A stretch of 64,000 nucleotides of DNA from Linnemannia elongata (GCA_036320915.1 JAXBDG010000010.1:1178001-1242000); one strand, 5' to 3'; positions 20,101-32,279 are shown, counted from the first letter of the stretch. Notes: generated from the sequence alone by a model not told the origin. A program made the numbers and translations.

Positions 20101-21570
20101 AGCCTGCCTTCAGGGGCGAGGACTGGCGTGGTGGGAAGGCTGCAGGATACTTTAACGAATTGGCTGGAGGCACGACAGGTGAAGGGCCGGTGAATTGAAT
20201 GGCCGGTGAGGGTTGAGAGGCGTCGTTCGCGCTGTTATCCTGAGTCAATTCGGTAATGTCGGTGGCTGTTCCATGAAAGGTGTGCGAGCGTGTCCTCTTG
20301 TCTCCCTCTTCTTCGATACCCCCAGGGTCGCTGGTGAGAAGTGAGCTCAAATCGTTACTCGAGAACGACAGCTCCGGCAACTTGAGAGTCAAGGGAGAGT
20401 TAGGGATGTGGGTCTCGATCTTGGCCATTTCATCAACGCCCCTCAAAGTGTCATTGCTCTTGGCAGTCGTAGAAGGGAGCTGTCCAAAGTTGTCGTACAG
20501 CTCTGTCACATCGACCTTGATCTGGTCATCGAATCCTTGCTCCGCAGGCACGACCTGATCACCCTTCCTTTCTCCCTCAACAGTTGGCACCCCTTCCGAT
20601 TCATATATCGCCCCTGGTGTGCAAGAAGAGGGCTGAATTTGATCCTGTGCAATATCTTCACTAACAGCCAAAAGTGACCCCTGAGACGATGTCGACTGGC
20701 GTGATCTTTCATCAGAGTCGATGAGCATATCTCCTTCTTGTTCCAATCCTGGCAGCGCAGTCGGTGGGTCAGGGGAGATGGGTGAGGCAAGAGGCGATGG
20801 GATGTATTGAGGCGCACGAGGTCCCACATAGTAGCTTCCGTTCATGATGAGCGAGGTAGAGCCATAGGTTGCTGGCGGGAGGGATTGGTGTTGTTGTGAT
20901 TGATTAGGTCGCTCGAATGAAGAGCCAAAGATGGCAGAGGTTGCAGAGGTAACGTGCTGTTTGGTTTGTTGTTGAAGGGTTGGGTAGTGGGGTTGGTGTG
21001 GACGCGGGTCCTGATATCCATGCGAGTCTAGCGAGAGCGACGATCCTCCTCTGCTGTCTGTTTGATCTGAAGGAGGCAGGGAACCTGTCAAAGCAGCACC
21101 AAAACAGTACATGAGTTCAATGCTGATGCTTGCCAGAAGAATAATGAACAGAAGGTACAAGTGTCATCGGAAGCATATTGCTGTACCTTGGCTGGTAGTG
21201 AAGCTGGTGAGCGACTGGTCGGATCCTGCACCGACGGTGTTGAATGTGGACACTATTGAACAAACAAAAAAGAGACAAGACAAGGTTGTTTGATCAGACA
21301 CACAGCCTATGAGAGCGCGCCCTTGCTCTCTTGTACCTGGGCTAAGTCTATATCAGTGGTAGCTTACGTTCGCCATCGATCTGGTCTATCAACTGCCTAA
21401 GGACATGGGAATCTAAACCAACACAGGAAGGAAGGCAAGAAGGCAATGAGAAGGTGAGCGAGGGAACGTCGTCATTGTTTTTGCTGTTGGGTCATTCATA
21501 AGACAACGTCGAATGAGAAAGAGGGTGGAGGAGTTGAGAGCAGAGGGCACGAACCTTCCGGAGTTGCCAT
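17196..21570 (-). CDS. Large Ser/Pro/Gln-rich protein of unknown function
   Basis: Five coding exons on the minus strand: 21570-21555 (16 bases), 21412-21368, 21252-21187, 21084-19135 and 19039-17196. All junctions are GT-AG and keep frame, giving 1301 residues. Most of the protein is predicted disordered: Ser/Thr/Pro-rich with Gln runs near the end. One compact segment stands out at about residues 630-705, spanning the exon 4-5 junction. It has LVFPDLSLKPIPLK, VRKMTLQERNMTY, CEEFTRA and GLDVWALRCMMQDRP, and looks like a folded, conserved core. The N-terminus (VLRQLIDQIDGE) may form a short helix. I do not recognise the family; a scaffold or signalling adaptor would fit but is only a guess. 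Confidence 0.75.
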
Positions 21571-22180
21571 CCTGACTCTCCTTGCTGAAGGTCGCTTGTG
21601 GTCTGAAAAAGTGAAAGAAAGACGGGTAGGAGGGTGGTGATGGAATGAATGAGAAAGAATGAATGTCAAAGAGAACAAGAGAACGAAAAAAACAAAAGAA
21701 CAAAGAGAAAGCAATAGTAGTGACAAGAGAGTGACACAGTGACCACCCAACCTGACCTTACTTTGTGCCCCTTTTTTTCTCAGTCCATATGTCATACGCA
21801 TCATACGCAACAGTAGTGAGGCATACTTATGCAACCCGGTTGGGGTATTCTCTTTCTCCTGTCTGCCTGTCTTTGTTTGCCCTCCATGCTGCTGTCTCTT
21901 TCTGCCCCTCTCACATTTCCGTCATAGGTATACTTTGATTGTCATTGATGTCCCACAAACAGAAAAATCAACAGAAGATAACATTCCACCTTCCACAACC
22001 ACCCATGCCTCGCTCTTACTTTTGGTCTTGGGATCCGTTCTGGATCATGATCAACATTTTCATGACAGTGCTTCCTGGCCCTCTTACAGAAACAGAAGAG
22101 GAACTCCATCAGCCTCATCATGGCAAGACACGCCTTCAATTCTGCTCTTCACCTGTGCCACCATCAGCCGTTAACCGAAT
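21571..22180. promoter_or_regulatory. Upstream region of the large Ser-rich protein gene
   Basis: About 600 bp upstream of the minus-strand start at 21570. A G/A-rich stretch (C/T-rich on the sense strand) lies at about 21600-21740, like the leaders of other genes here. No gene is supported. Confidence 0.4.
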
Positions 22181-23889
22181 GCCTGGTTAGAAAAAGCCGT
22201 TGTAGATTTTTTCATGCAGACTAAGACATGGTTCGTTTATTCTTCTCATATTTATGATGTTGAAAATAGCGACGGTTGTGTTCATTAATATCGTTGTCAA
22301 TTGAAGAGCCTCTCCTCCACGCGCCACAGCCACCTCGACACCGATCCTTGGCTGGGCCAAGCATCCCGCACACAGACCATCTACGTAGACTGACTCCTGA
22401 CAGCAGTTCCTTTCGACGACCGGTTGCTTCGACAACTTCTTTCCATATAGGTGCTCCTGACACAACTTGGTCCGATACTCCTGGTTCCTTGACGTCTTCT
22501 TTTAACAGCTGTTGTCGTGGGCATCTGGACTCCTTTCATCACGTTCCTGACAAAGTCGATACCCAGTTGCGGTGTCTCGTCGGCGATATGCTCCTCTTTC
22601 TGGTCGATTCTCAACTCGGATGGCAGAGTTTGTGTCCAAATTTTTGATGTTCCAGCATTGACCTTGACCCATTTGCACCGATCTGTTTGACGGAAACAAA
22701 CTAAACGAACGTTAGCAGCGGAGTAAAACGATAGAGAAGAGGCAAGGGGAAACACGTCATGTATATACCTCTTTTCTCTCATCCCTGTGTTATTTCGTTA
22801 ATACCAGACAATCCTGTGAACCAAGTCGATGGAGTACTCGAACGGGGCATAATCATGCACCATTTTCGAAATCGTTTTTGTCCTAATACCCCGATGTCCA
22901 GTGTTTCGCGTAGTTCATGCCGCCATTTGATGGAATTGAAAGACACGAAACTTTTATGCATTTTGTTTTTTTTATCAGACGTGACCTAGGTCCAAATCAA
23001 CTGAGAACGCGTTCGGATCTTGTCCAAATAAAAGTACGGGAACTTAACAAGAGGTTTGTAGTATGCAAGACCACCGCGGCTGTGGGCATTTTCGTCCACG
23101 TTTTCGATTTCCACTCGCGCAAGTCCTTTTTCCAGACACGACCTTTCTTCGTACGACAAAATAGTAAGCAACCTCCAATAAACCTTTTACCTCGATTGTA
23201 GACTCTGAAAGCAGAAACGAAAAAGCAGGGATTCGCGTAATAGACAGAGTCCGAACTCGTGACTCCTTGCAGTCTACGCAGGCCAATATGAAAGGTCTCA
23301 AGCTCGGTTTTCTTTAAATGTTCAAATGGGTTGATAATTTTTTTTTGGATCATGTACTCTCAAAAAAGGCACTGACAATACATCGTTCTTTGCAACAGGG
23401 CGTCCCTTCGCTTCTTTTTTTTTTTTGTAATGCGCTGCGGTCAAAGGAAACCGTGCACCTTACCTCGACACCAAGAGATTGCGCGAGAATATGGGCCAGA
23501 AGAGTGTCTCTATTCCTTTTTTCTTGGCAGAATGTACTGCAGCGCGACTTGATGAAGCAGCTTTCAATCGAACTATTGTACTTGCATTTTTTTTTTTTTT
23601 TTTTTTGCTGTGATGTCTATTCAAAGCGCGTTTGCCATTGAGCACGATGTTTCTCAACATGTATTTTGTTTTAGCGGAAAGGACACCGATAGCAGCAGTG
23701 GAATGATGAATGAACGATCGAAAAACAAGGAACAAAGCGTGCTCTGTGTGGTATCCTTTTTGAGGTCGCGATTGGTTGTGGATACGCGAGCGAAAAGTTG
23801 AAAATAAAACTAGCCATAAACGCCAAGGCAGAGCAACTTATTTTATTTACTTTTCCTAGGGGGGGGGGGAGGGATAGAGACATTGAAGG
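22181..23889. other. Gene-poor stretch with coding-like scraps
   Basis: About 1.7 kb with no gene I can assemble. Several minus-strand pieces read somewhat protein-like (about 22220-22465, 22480-22700, 22990-23170) but are broken by stops or change frame, and I found no consistent splice chain. They may be relics of a decayed gene or mobile element, or chance. A 20-base T run lies at 23587-23606 and a G run at 23861-23869. Confidence 0.4.
23587..23606. repeat. T homopolymer, 20 bases
   Basis: Uninterrupted T run in the gene-poor region left of the small multi-exon gene. Confidence 0.9.
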
Positions 23890-24095
23890 TTTTCTTTATT
23901 GTTTTTCTGTCGATTGACCAGCATTGCCGAGAGCAACAAAGACGAGATTATGTTCTGTCGTAAAGCCAAAGCGAGAATGGTGCTGTGGATTGAAGGCCAT
24001 GGCTAGGGATCAAAGAGAATGAGCACAGGCGAGGAGGAACGAAAAAAAGAGAAAGGAGCACATCCACCTTTGCAAGAGGAAAAAACACGCTGATT

Positions 24096-24859
24096 TCAGC
24101 CAACATAGGAACTCCGTGCGCACACGCAGTTGATGAAGGAATAAACCCCCCTCCTCCCTCTTCTTATCAATTGCTTGGTCGATCGATCGATCCTCATCAC
24201 AGCAAACGCATCATACAACTGAAACGTAACATATCTGTACAAATTACGTTTGATCCACACATACTTTATCAGGATCAATGAAGGAAAAATCCTTTAAAAA
24301 CCTCATCACCGTGGCACCAGTCATTTGATTTTTTGTTCAACGGTTTTATTTCTTGTGCAATATAACTCTATGGATAACATACCTGCGCGTCGACTCTGAC
24401 ATCCCGCTCTTCGAAGCGTTGACAAATTTCGATGACACATCTATCATTGCATAAAAGGTATCAACAGGTTAGCGAACAAAGTCTCCAATTGACCAAAGCA
24501 GCAAGTCCACGCTTCAAAGAAAGAAGAAATGGTAGGGGATTGAGATCAGACATCCAAGGAAGTTAAGTCCATCATCAGGAAAGGCAAAGGATTCACGGCA
24601 ACTCGACGATGGCATACTGCTCTCTGATCGCTTCACTGACACGCCCGAGGACGAAGGAAGAGGCACATGAACCACCTTATAACATGGTCCTTTCGGTGGA
24701 AACTGCGAATTAAAGATCTTCATCATTCAAAATCCCCCCATCATTCCCTTTCTTATTTTCGTTGTTGTCGTTGAAAAAAAACATTGCTATGGGAAGTGAG
24801 ACTCACCATTCGTTGTAGGTGTCCTTGACAGCCGAGAGAACAAAAGTCCTGGTCCTCAT
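24096..24859 (-). CDS. Probable small multi-exon gene, 3' end unresolved
   Basis: Three short minus-strand exons join in frame with good splice sites: 24859-24807 (donor GTGAGT), 24635-24618 (an 18-base microexon, donor GTATGC) and 24440-24383 (donor GTATGT). They read MRTRTFVLSAVK, then YNECEAIREQ, then CVIEICQRFEERDV. A fourth exon probably begins at 24218 after a TTTCAG acceptor; it is open to a TGA at 24098-24096, the limit given here. An additional or alternative last exon may exist near 24003-23895, where a well-coded frame ends in TAA. A noncoding first exon with donor CAATTG-GTAAGT near 25310 is possible. Codon use resembles real genes. Family not recognised. Confidence 0.4.
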
Positions 24860-25723
24860 TCCTGAGTCCGTCAATGTGTCTTCCAATTGAGTCCAAGAGG
24901 GGTCAATTGATGTCTACTGCAAGCGTCAGAAAGAATGAACGACGATTAGTTTACTAGATCGAGGAGAACGAAGTAGAGAACCCAAACGCCTTTGTCGGTT
25001 CTTTTTTCTTTTGTATGTTGTGGGTCAGTGGATTATACTGGCAAGTATGACACTCCTCAGCGAAGGAGTGTGAAGGTATCACCATGGTCGATAAGATAAA
25101 TTGAAGACAAAATATGGTTTTCATCATTCACAGCATAACAAAAGAAAAGAAGAAAAGAGTCGTAGCTTGGTGTGATTCCAAGACACCCAAACGTGACCCT
25201 GGAAGGATCGCGTTGTTCACGCTCTGAGAGGTAAACAAAGGGTGAAAGGCACACCAGAACGAGAAGGGAGGGACAGGAGTAGCAGCGCACAAAGGTGGCA
25301 AGACTTACCAATTGACAGAATCGGAGGAGGGCAGTGGGGGGGAATAGTGGAGGGAATTGGGTGTGAGAAGAAAGAAAAATTTTCACGGTGATGTCGGCCT
25401 TTTATCTTCGATTCCAAGCCACTTGTTTTCTATTCAATGATCCTTTATCCAGAATGCGACCACAACTTTCTTGGGACGAGAAAATTCTGGAAAAAGGCTT
25501 TCCTTTATTGAAAAGTGAGTACGGCGAAGGAGCCGTTAAATGCTGAATGACGTTATGAAGGATATGATCCCCCTGTTCAACAAGAACAAAAGGCGGGAGG
25601 GAGTAGATGCAAAAGAAGTGTTGACAAATGATATTGGTACATGTGAAAGAAACAAAAAAAAGAAAAGAATGAAGAATGAATAATTAAAGACGACACACCG
25701 GCACTCGGTTTGTTTTGGGTCGC
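24860..25723. other. Region between the small multi-exon gene and the RRM gene
   Basis: About 860 bp. On the minus strand, a possible untranslated exon ends at about 25311 with a consensus GTAAGT donor, pairing with the TTGCAG acceptor near 24921. The rest includes the 3' side of the RRM gene that stops at 25724. No other coding region is supported. Confidence 0.4.
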
Positions 25724-27855
25724 CTACAGATCGTCGTATCGCAAAATCTGGCGTCCACCACCACGACCAGCCATGGCAGCACGAGGATCTACGCCTACAG
25801 GAGGGAATGATGCTGCACCAGTAGGCTTGGGAGGCAATTTGGGCGACCGGGGTCTGGTCGGGAGCTGGTGAGCAGGACGAGCAGGCGCAGGCGAGACAGC
25901 TCTGGAAGAGTTGGACGAGCCACGAGGATGTCCAGCTCTGTCAGCCGACGCCATGCCTCCACTGCTTGAGGACCTGTGCCGATCCTCACGCTGATGGTGA
26001 TGGCTGCTGCTGGATGACTCTGACCGACTGTGCGAAGGAGAGAATGGGGTCGATCCAGTGGCAAGAAGCCCTCCTGCAATGGCGGCAGCCTGCTGGTGCT
26101 GCTCCTCCTCCAGTCTCGCCAGTTCACCGTCTTCGTCCATCCATGCAACGCCTGCGAATCCACGTCTGTTTCTCTCAGGGATCTTGGCCCTATTCACTCG
26201 AATATAGGTCCCGTCCAACATGGCTCCGTTCATCTTGGCCAATGCCTGCTGTGCGCCTGTAGGCTCGACATAGGTCACAAATCCGAAATCCTTGCCTTCG
26301 ACCAAATTCATATCCTCAATGTCGCCAAAGGGCGCAAAGAGCGTCCGCAGACTTGTCAGCGAGATGGAGCTGGGCAAGTTGCCAACATAGATTTTGGTGG
26401 GGTAGAATGCCGTATCCAAGTACCGACTTGCCGCCTGGTAAGGGTCCACCTCCTCAGCAGGGTTGCGAGGAGCAATCTCATCGCCAGAGTGACGGTCACG
26501 TCCCTCGCGGTCTCCACCTCGTCGTCCGCTTCCCCTCCTTCGGCGATCGCCCTCTCTGGCATGTGGGTAGTATGGGCTGACAGACCGAGAGCGCGAGCGG
26601 CGGTGGTGGCGGCGGCCTCCAGGCGAATAAGACCGTGATCGTGACCTGGATCGAGATCTGGATCCATAACGTCCAGAGCGTTGGTATGATGGTCGGTATC
26701 GGTCCAATTCCTCTTCTTCCATCCGTGTCCTGCGCCGTCTTCTTGGGTGCCTGAACAGAGATGAAAAAATCAACGTCAACTAAGAATCTCTCGATAAAGT
26801 TCAAACTGACCTTTACAATGATATGAACAAGGCTGCTATTACTTACGCCATGTCACTCTCAGAGTCGGACCCCTCGTCCGAGGAGTGATGTCTTGAGCGA
26901 GGAACCGAGCGACCAAACATGTCAATGACCATTTCTTCGTTCTCATCAATGCTTCCTGAGCGGCTCTGAACGTTATGGGTCATATCCTTGGCGAGCAGCT
27001 TCGTTGGAGATGATGAACCAGAGTTGCGTCTGCTAGAGCCGTCGTTGGGAGGCGAGGGAAGAGGGGTGGGAGGGGTTGCAGTAGAAGGGCTTTGTGACTT
27101 TTCCTGTCCAATTGACTCTGCAGAAGTCGATGACTGTTGCTGAGATCCTGATTCCATTGTAACATCCTATATCGAGATAGAGCAAGAGGGTGTCAGTGAA
27201 AGAAGGCCATGCCTGGTGCTCTTAGCACACACCCTGCATGATTTGACCGATGATTTCTAGGAGGGCTTGAGCGCTTACGATGTCACGTTCAGCTGCATCA
27301 GACCGAGCAGCCGAGCCTTGAGGGTCGTTGCGAGCAGCCATAGACGAGCGCTTCAACTTGGGCTTTTGTCCGTCGGTGCTCTCCTCGCCTCCTGCAGGTG
27401 CCTGGCTCGACTCATCGGTGGTAGAGTTGGTCGAGTTGGTCCGCTCCTTGCGTGGTCTCTTGACTGAGCCAATAGAGGCCCCACTTCCAGAAGCCGACTG
27501 GCTGTCGTGGCGGATGGTCATGTTCAGTCCTCCAGAGCTGCCAGTGGTAGGCAGCGTCACTCCTGCGATCGAAAAGATATCGAACGGCTGCGACTCCTTC
27601 GCCTTTGCTTCCTTCAGTTCCTTTTCCTATGGACGCAAAGAAAGACAACGAGCGAAAGAAAGAAGGAGGCGGCAGTTGAGATTAGGACAGGGTCATTGCT
27701 TTCCCAGCTGACGGGTTTAGGCGGCATCAGAATCAACCCAGTGAAGTGAACAGTTTGTTTCGAGGGATAAGCAAAGACACCGGTTTTTGACTGTTGGTCC
27801 TTACTCTTCTCATCTGCTGAACGAGAGCAAACTTTTCTTGCAACTTGTCATCCAT
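25724..27855 (-). CDS. RNA-binding protein with RS region and one RRM
   Basis: Four coding exons on the minus strand: 27855-27805, 27626-27279, 27166-26847 and 26750-25724; total 581 residues, all junctions GT-AG and in frame. The N-terminal part has a short charged helix (KLQEKFALVQQMRR), then basic Ser-rich regions with likely nuclear signals (KRPRKER). An Arg/Ser repeat tract lies at about 265-290, as in splicing factors. The RRM covers about 359-431, with RNP2 IYVGNL at 360-365 and RNP1 KDFGFVTY at 393-400. A Ser/His/Pro-rich tail follows. Likely a nuclear mRNA-processing or splicing protein. The exon 2 donor can be read through in frame for about 19 codons, so intron retention would truncate the protein before the RRM. 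Confidence 0.85.
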
Positions 27856-28378
27856 TGTGCTTGCTGTTGTATGTGAGGGTGGGTCAGTGTTGGGTGTGGG
27901 TTATGAGTGCGCTGGGTTGTTGCCAAGCAAGGCAGAGGTGTGGAGTAGAGGGGAGCAAGTCACAGACCGAGGCAGGCTCGGTGTTGAATCAGTTGTGCGG
28001 GGAGGAAGAGACTCAGTCGAGGAACTCGGCAGGAAGTGCAAGCAGAAGAAGCAGAGAGTGAAAGTGAGAGAAGGAAAGATGGAGCGAAGAGGAAGAAGGA
28101 GAAGTGGAGAGGGTGAAGTAGAGAAGGGAGGAGAGAGTGTAGTGGAGAGGCATCGACGAAAGTCAAAATTGCCTTGCAAAAAAAAAAAAAAAAAAAAAAA
28201 AAGACCTGCACATGGAGTGACTGTCAACTCTATCTGCAATGTTTACAGGGTCAAGCCACAACCCGGCTAAACTGAACCACCTTTCCGTTTCATTCTGCAG
28301 AGGTCAACAGTTCTACTTAAACCTCGAACGCGCTCCTTTCTTTCTGTCAACTCATTCCAGCAGACATCAACAACCACC
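27856..28378. promoter_or_regulatory. Divergent promoter: RRM gene and ITP pyrophosphatase
   Basis: 523 bp between two divergent start codons (27855 minus, 28379 plus). It is G/A-rich on the plus strand from about 28010 to 28160 (the C/T leader of the RRM gene). A 25-base A run lies at 28178-28202. Confidence 0.5.
28178..28202. repeat. A homopolymer, 25 bases
   Basis: An uninterrupted A run inside the divergent promoter. Poly(dA:dT) tracts disfavour nucleosomes, so it could help keep this promoter open; that role is inference. Confidence 0.9.
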
Positions 28379-29691
28379 ATGGCCACTCAGAAACTAGGTA
28401 GCATGTCATAACCAGCCAAAAAGACGACCCTACCTATACATAACTTATGCTTCACCCTGTTCTCCAACCATGCATGACTGACGTATTCCTCCTTCTTACT
28501 CTCTCCAGTCTTTGTCACAGGTATGCAGTCGACAGGGCATCCTACTTTCCGTTAAGGTTTCAACGCTTGGTGAGAAAGCCGTGATAAGCATTCAAAGAGC
28601 GGCACCCACTAACTCAAGAAACCGTGGATCGTGTATTAACGATAGGCAACAAGAACAAATTGGCTGAGGCCCGCGGAATCCTCGGTGATCACTTCCAGCT
28701 CGAGTCCGTCAACATTGATCGTAAGGAACAACGGATATGAGACCCATTTGTGCACGCTGGCGAAGTGACCAATTGAACACTATTCTTACTATCATGTCTC
28801 TTTTTCTTTGTTTACTCTTAGTTCCCGAGCTTCAAGGAACGAGCCAGGAGATTGCCAGCGAAAAGTGTAGACTGGCAGCCAAGATCGTATGTTTTAATGT
28901 TGATGGATCAACGTGAGCAATTGGAGGTGGACAATATCCAACCCTGTTCAGAGTCAAAGTTTAATACCAGCGTTTGATTTTCTTCTTTAGGTTAACGGAC
29001 CTGTTTTTGTCGAGGACACAGGACTTGGATTCAATGCCCTCAATGGCCTTCCTGGACCCTACATGTACGTCCTCTTTAATTATCAAAGCACTTTTGTAAT
29101 CTTCCGGTTCTCGATATTGCTAGAATGAATCTAACCGACAGTTTCTTTTCATAATGCCATTACGACCTAATAGTAAGTGGTTCTTGGAGAGTGTTGGTCT
29201 TGAGGGTCTGAACAAGATGTTGGTTGGATTCTCTGACAAGGGTGCTGCGGCGTACTGTAATATTGCCTATACCACTGGACCAGATAATGAGCCGATCCTC
29301 TTTGAAGGCCGCGTTGAGGTAACATACCGTGTTTCTTCCAGAACTATTCTGAATCGGACTTGACAACTTATGACTCATGGGTGCGCAGAGGCATGGTTTG
29401 ACCATTGGGCGCCACTTTTTTTTTCTGTAATGTACGCCACCAAAAATCCTCCTACGTGACTTGTAATTCACACACTCGTTTTATTTCTTTTCGACATTCA
29501 TTGGATCACAGGGCAAGATCGTGGACGCAAGAGGCCCAACGCGCTTTGGATGGGATCCAGTGTTTCAACCTGACGGCTACGGTCAAACCTACGCAGAGAT
29601 CGACGCGTCTGTCAAGAACACAATGTCTCATCGATTCCTCGCCCTGTGCAAGTTGCATGAGCACCTTGCCAAGCAGGAAGCCCAAGCCTAG
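28379..29691 (+). CDS. HAM1: Inosine triphosphate pyrophosphatase
   Basis: Seven coding exons: 28379-28397, 28509-28520 (12-base microexon), 28646-28720, 28822-28886, 28991-29064, 29174-29318 and 29512-29691. Spliced in frame they give 189 residues, the usual length for the HAM1/ITPA family. Family motifs appear in order: [12 protein letters not shown] near the N-terminus, [41 protein letters not shown] and [10 protein letters not shown]. The enzyme hydrolyses ITP, dITP and XTP to monophosphates plus pyrophosphate, with magnesium, keeping damaged purines out of RNA and DNA; it is cytosolic. It is divergent from the RRM gene. Nothing essential appears to be missing. Confidence 0.95.
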
Positions 29692-32260
29692 AAGATATCT
29701 TTAGTAAGGTACCTGTTTTACTACCTTTAGAAAGACGGGGGGTTGCACTCCTGAGAGAAAATAATAACAAGCAAGATAACTCCTTTACCCGCAGCAAGAT
29801 AATCGCGCACTGTCTGAGGTATGCAAGGAGGGGAGGTGGTTGGCATGGATGGCACCCCTCGATTTCCGCGTGATGCTGCTGCATAGCGTCGGCATCGACA
29901 TTGACAACGAGGGCGGATGAATGATACTCGCCACGGCTTGCATCCCGATTTGGAGCATAGATGGGCAAGGTGCCAAGACTCAAGGGATGGCAAGAGAAGG
30001 GGCTGCAAAAAAAAGGAGTGGAAGGGTAGGCAGAAAAGAAAGAGTTGCCAAGAATGAAAATGGCAGCAGGCTCGTGAAAAAATGCACTGCACTTCCAAAA
30101 GTACTTACGGGAGTGTTGAAATAGAAACCATGAAAGGAAGGTTGCAGGGGTGAGCGATGGTGGTGGAGTGTTGCCACCCTAGTTTCTTTGTAGAGCATTC
30201 TGCTGAACATTTTTTTTTTGTTGTTCCCACTTGACAATTTTTCCTCTTTCTTTCGACGTCAATTAAAGCCAGGGGGTTCCAATGACGACATGTTGGTGGA
30301 GAGCAAGGGGGGAGGGAAGGCATGGTTTTTTTTTTCAATCCCACCCGGATGATTATCATTACCCTCCTCGGGATGTGCTTCCGAGCGGACATGCATACAT
30401 CAATCGACAGAGGGCGAGGGGGAGGTGGACGAGATTCGATTAGCATAGAGAGGATTGTGGACTATTGTTGCAGGCCTATTGAATACTCCTCTCATGCTGT
30501 CATCCTCATACCTTTGGATATCTTGTGTTTTGAACTCCCTTTCCCTACTCCCTTCTCCCTACAACCTGTCTAGAACCCCCTTGTTCCCTTGTCTCTGATG
30601 AGAGCAATTTCAGTTCAGGGCCGATCGATGATTGGACAGGATTGCATTTCCTTTCGCCTGCACGCTCACATGTCCCCAAAAGCCAAAAAGCGTCAAGACT
30701 CCTCAATATGCAAGGTCATGTTCTCACGCAACTCCTCACCGCCAATCATCATCCTCCCTCTTCCCCCTCCCTATCTCACACAATGTCTCTCTCTTTTTTT
30801 TTTCACCCTTGCCGCCCTCCTTCTCACTTGTTTTTTTTTTTCACTCTTACGGTTGACCAGGATGACTCGTAGAGAGAAAGAAAAAGAAGCTGAGAGCAGA
30901 GCACGCCCCTCGTTTTTTTTTGTTCTGTCTATCTTCTTCTTGCTTTACACGCGTTTGCGAACTCTTGAGAAGACAAGACGATGAGAGCCTCCGAGTGTCG
31001 CCATTTACGTGCTATTCAAGGTCATTTTCAGGTGTGAAAAAAAGAAGCAATCGTGCTCACGGCCTCCCTTGAAGAAAAAGACAAGAACGTTTTACAGATT
31101 ACGCGTTCCCTTCAGCTCCCTCCCTTCCATCTCATTAACTTCGTTTTCTCTTTGTTTATTCGGTATACTATTTTCCCTTGAGTCCAACAAATTGCGAACA
31201 ACGATACGATGAGCTACAATATTCCCATGGGCTTCCACTTTCCTCCCTCCTCGACTGTAGCTCGGTTTACCCTTTTTCTCTCATCCTTCGTTTTGTTTAC
31301 AATTCCTCAAGGGTGTCCCTGAGAAAAAATAGTCAGCAGGTCGATTTTCAACGCTTTGGGCGTTACTGCTTTCAATCGATGCACCCATCGACAAATTCAA
31401 TGGCTAATCGAAAAATGTCATGCAAAACACATTTTTAACGAGCCTTCAACAAAGGGTTCAGGGCAATGACAACGACAAACAAAGGGCACGACAAAGTTTA
31501 TGGGACAGTCCTGGGAGAGTTGGAGGGTGAGAAAATAAACAACGGCATCGATGGGAAGTGAATGTGCGTGAGAGAGCATGGGGGGAAGAGGATGGCGAAG
31601 AGAGTGAGGAAGGGGATGGGAAGAGTAATACTCTATTGCAAATAAACACACCATGTCATTTTTGTTTCGTTGTGGGCTTTGAATTGGAACTAGTGCAAAA
31701 TATGCGGCTAATGGGATTAGCGCGTCTGAATAGCTCCCTCCCTCGCTCCTTGCCATTCCCCTCCCTTCCTTTCCCTTCAATTCCTTTCCCACCATCCCCA
31801 ACGCACCCTTCTGCAAAACAAAACAAACGGGCGAACTCAATAATAAGATCCTGCTTATTTGTTGTTTGTTTTTTTTTGTCTCTTTTAAAAAAGCCATAGT
31901 AAGAGTCCGCTCTGGAGCAATGTCGCAATCTTTGTTTGATGGGGGATGAAGGGAAAGGGACCGGTCAATCACTCACCACTTGGAGGCGGGCGGCCAAGCG
32001 GCCAAAAGTCGAACATAATATATCGTCCAAACTGCTGACAAAGTTTTCGCCAACAACGGCAACAATAACCGACAACAACAAATAAAACAGAACCAGCATC
32101 CTCTGCGATAACATCAAACAAAAAAAACACACACTGGAATGGGTCTGGGAGCTGAATGAGTGATGGGAGTGGCATCCGAGAGGGCCATGGCCATTGGTTC
32201 ACGCCCTCTGTTCCCTTCTTAACAAAGAGGATATCTTGTGCAACAGAGGTCATCGTGTGC

Positions 32261-32279
32261 AAAAAAAAAAAAAAAAAAA
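32261..32279. repeat. A homopolymer, 19 bases
   Basis: Uninterrupted A run in the gene-poor interval about 570 bp upstream of the carboxypeptidase start. Confidence 0.9.

Noticed and set aside
25966..26638. Plus-strand frames of 75-202 codons
   Set aside because: Shadow of the RRM coding exon, whose RNP motifs fix the true strand and frame.
29154..29363. 70-codon reading of one ITP pyrophosphatase exon as a separate gene
   Set aside because: It is exon 6 of the seven-exon gene; family motifs continue across the splice junctions.
31418..31972. 184-codon minus-strand frame in the 3.1-kb gap
   Set aside because: Low-complexity, homopolymer-derived text with no domain and atypical codons.
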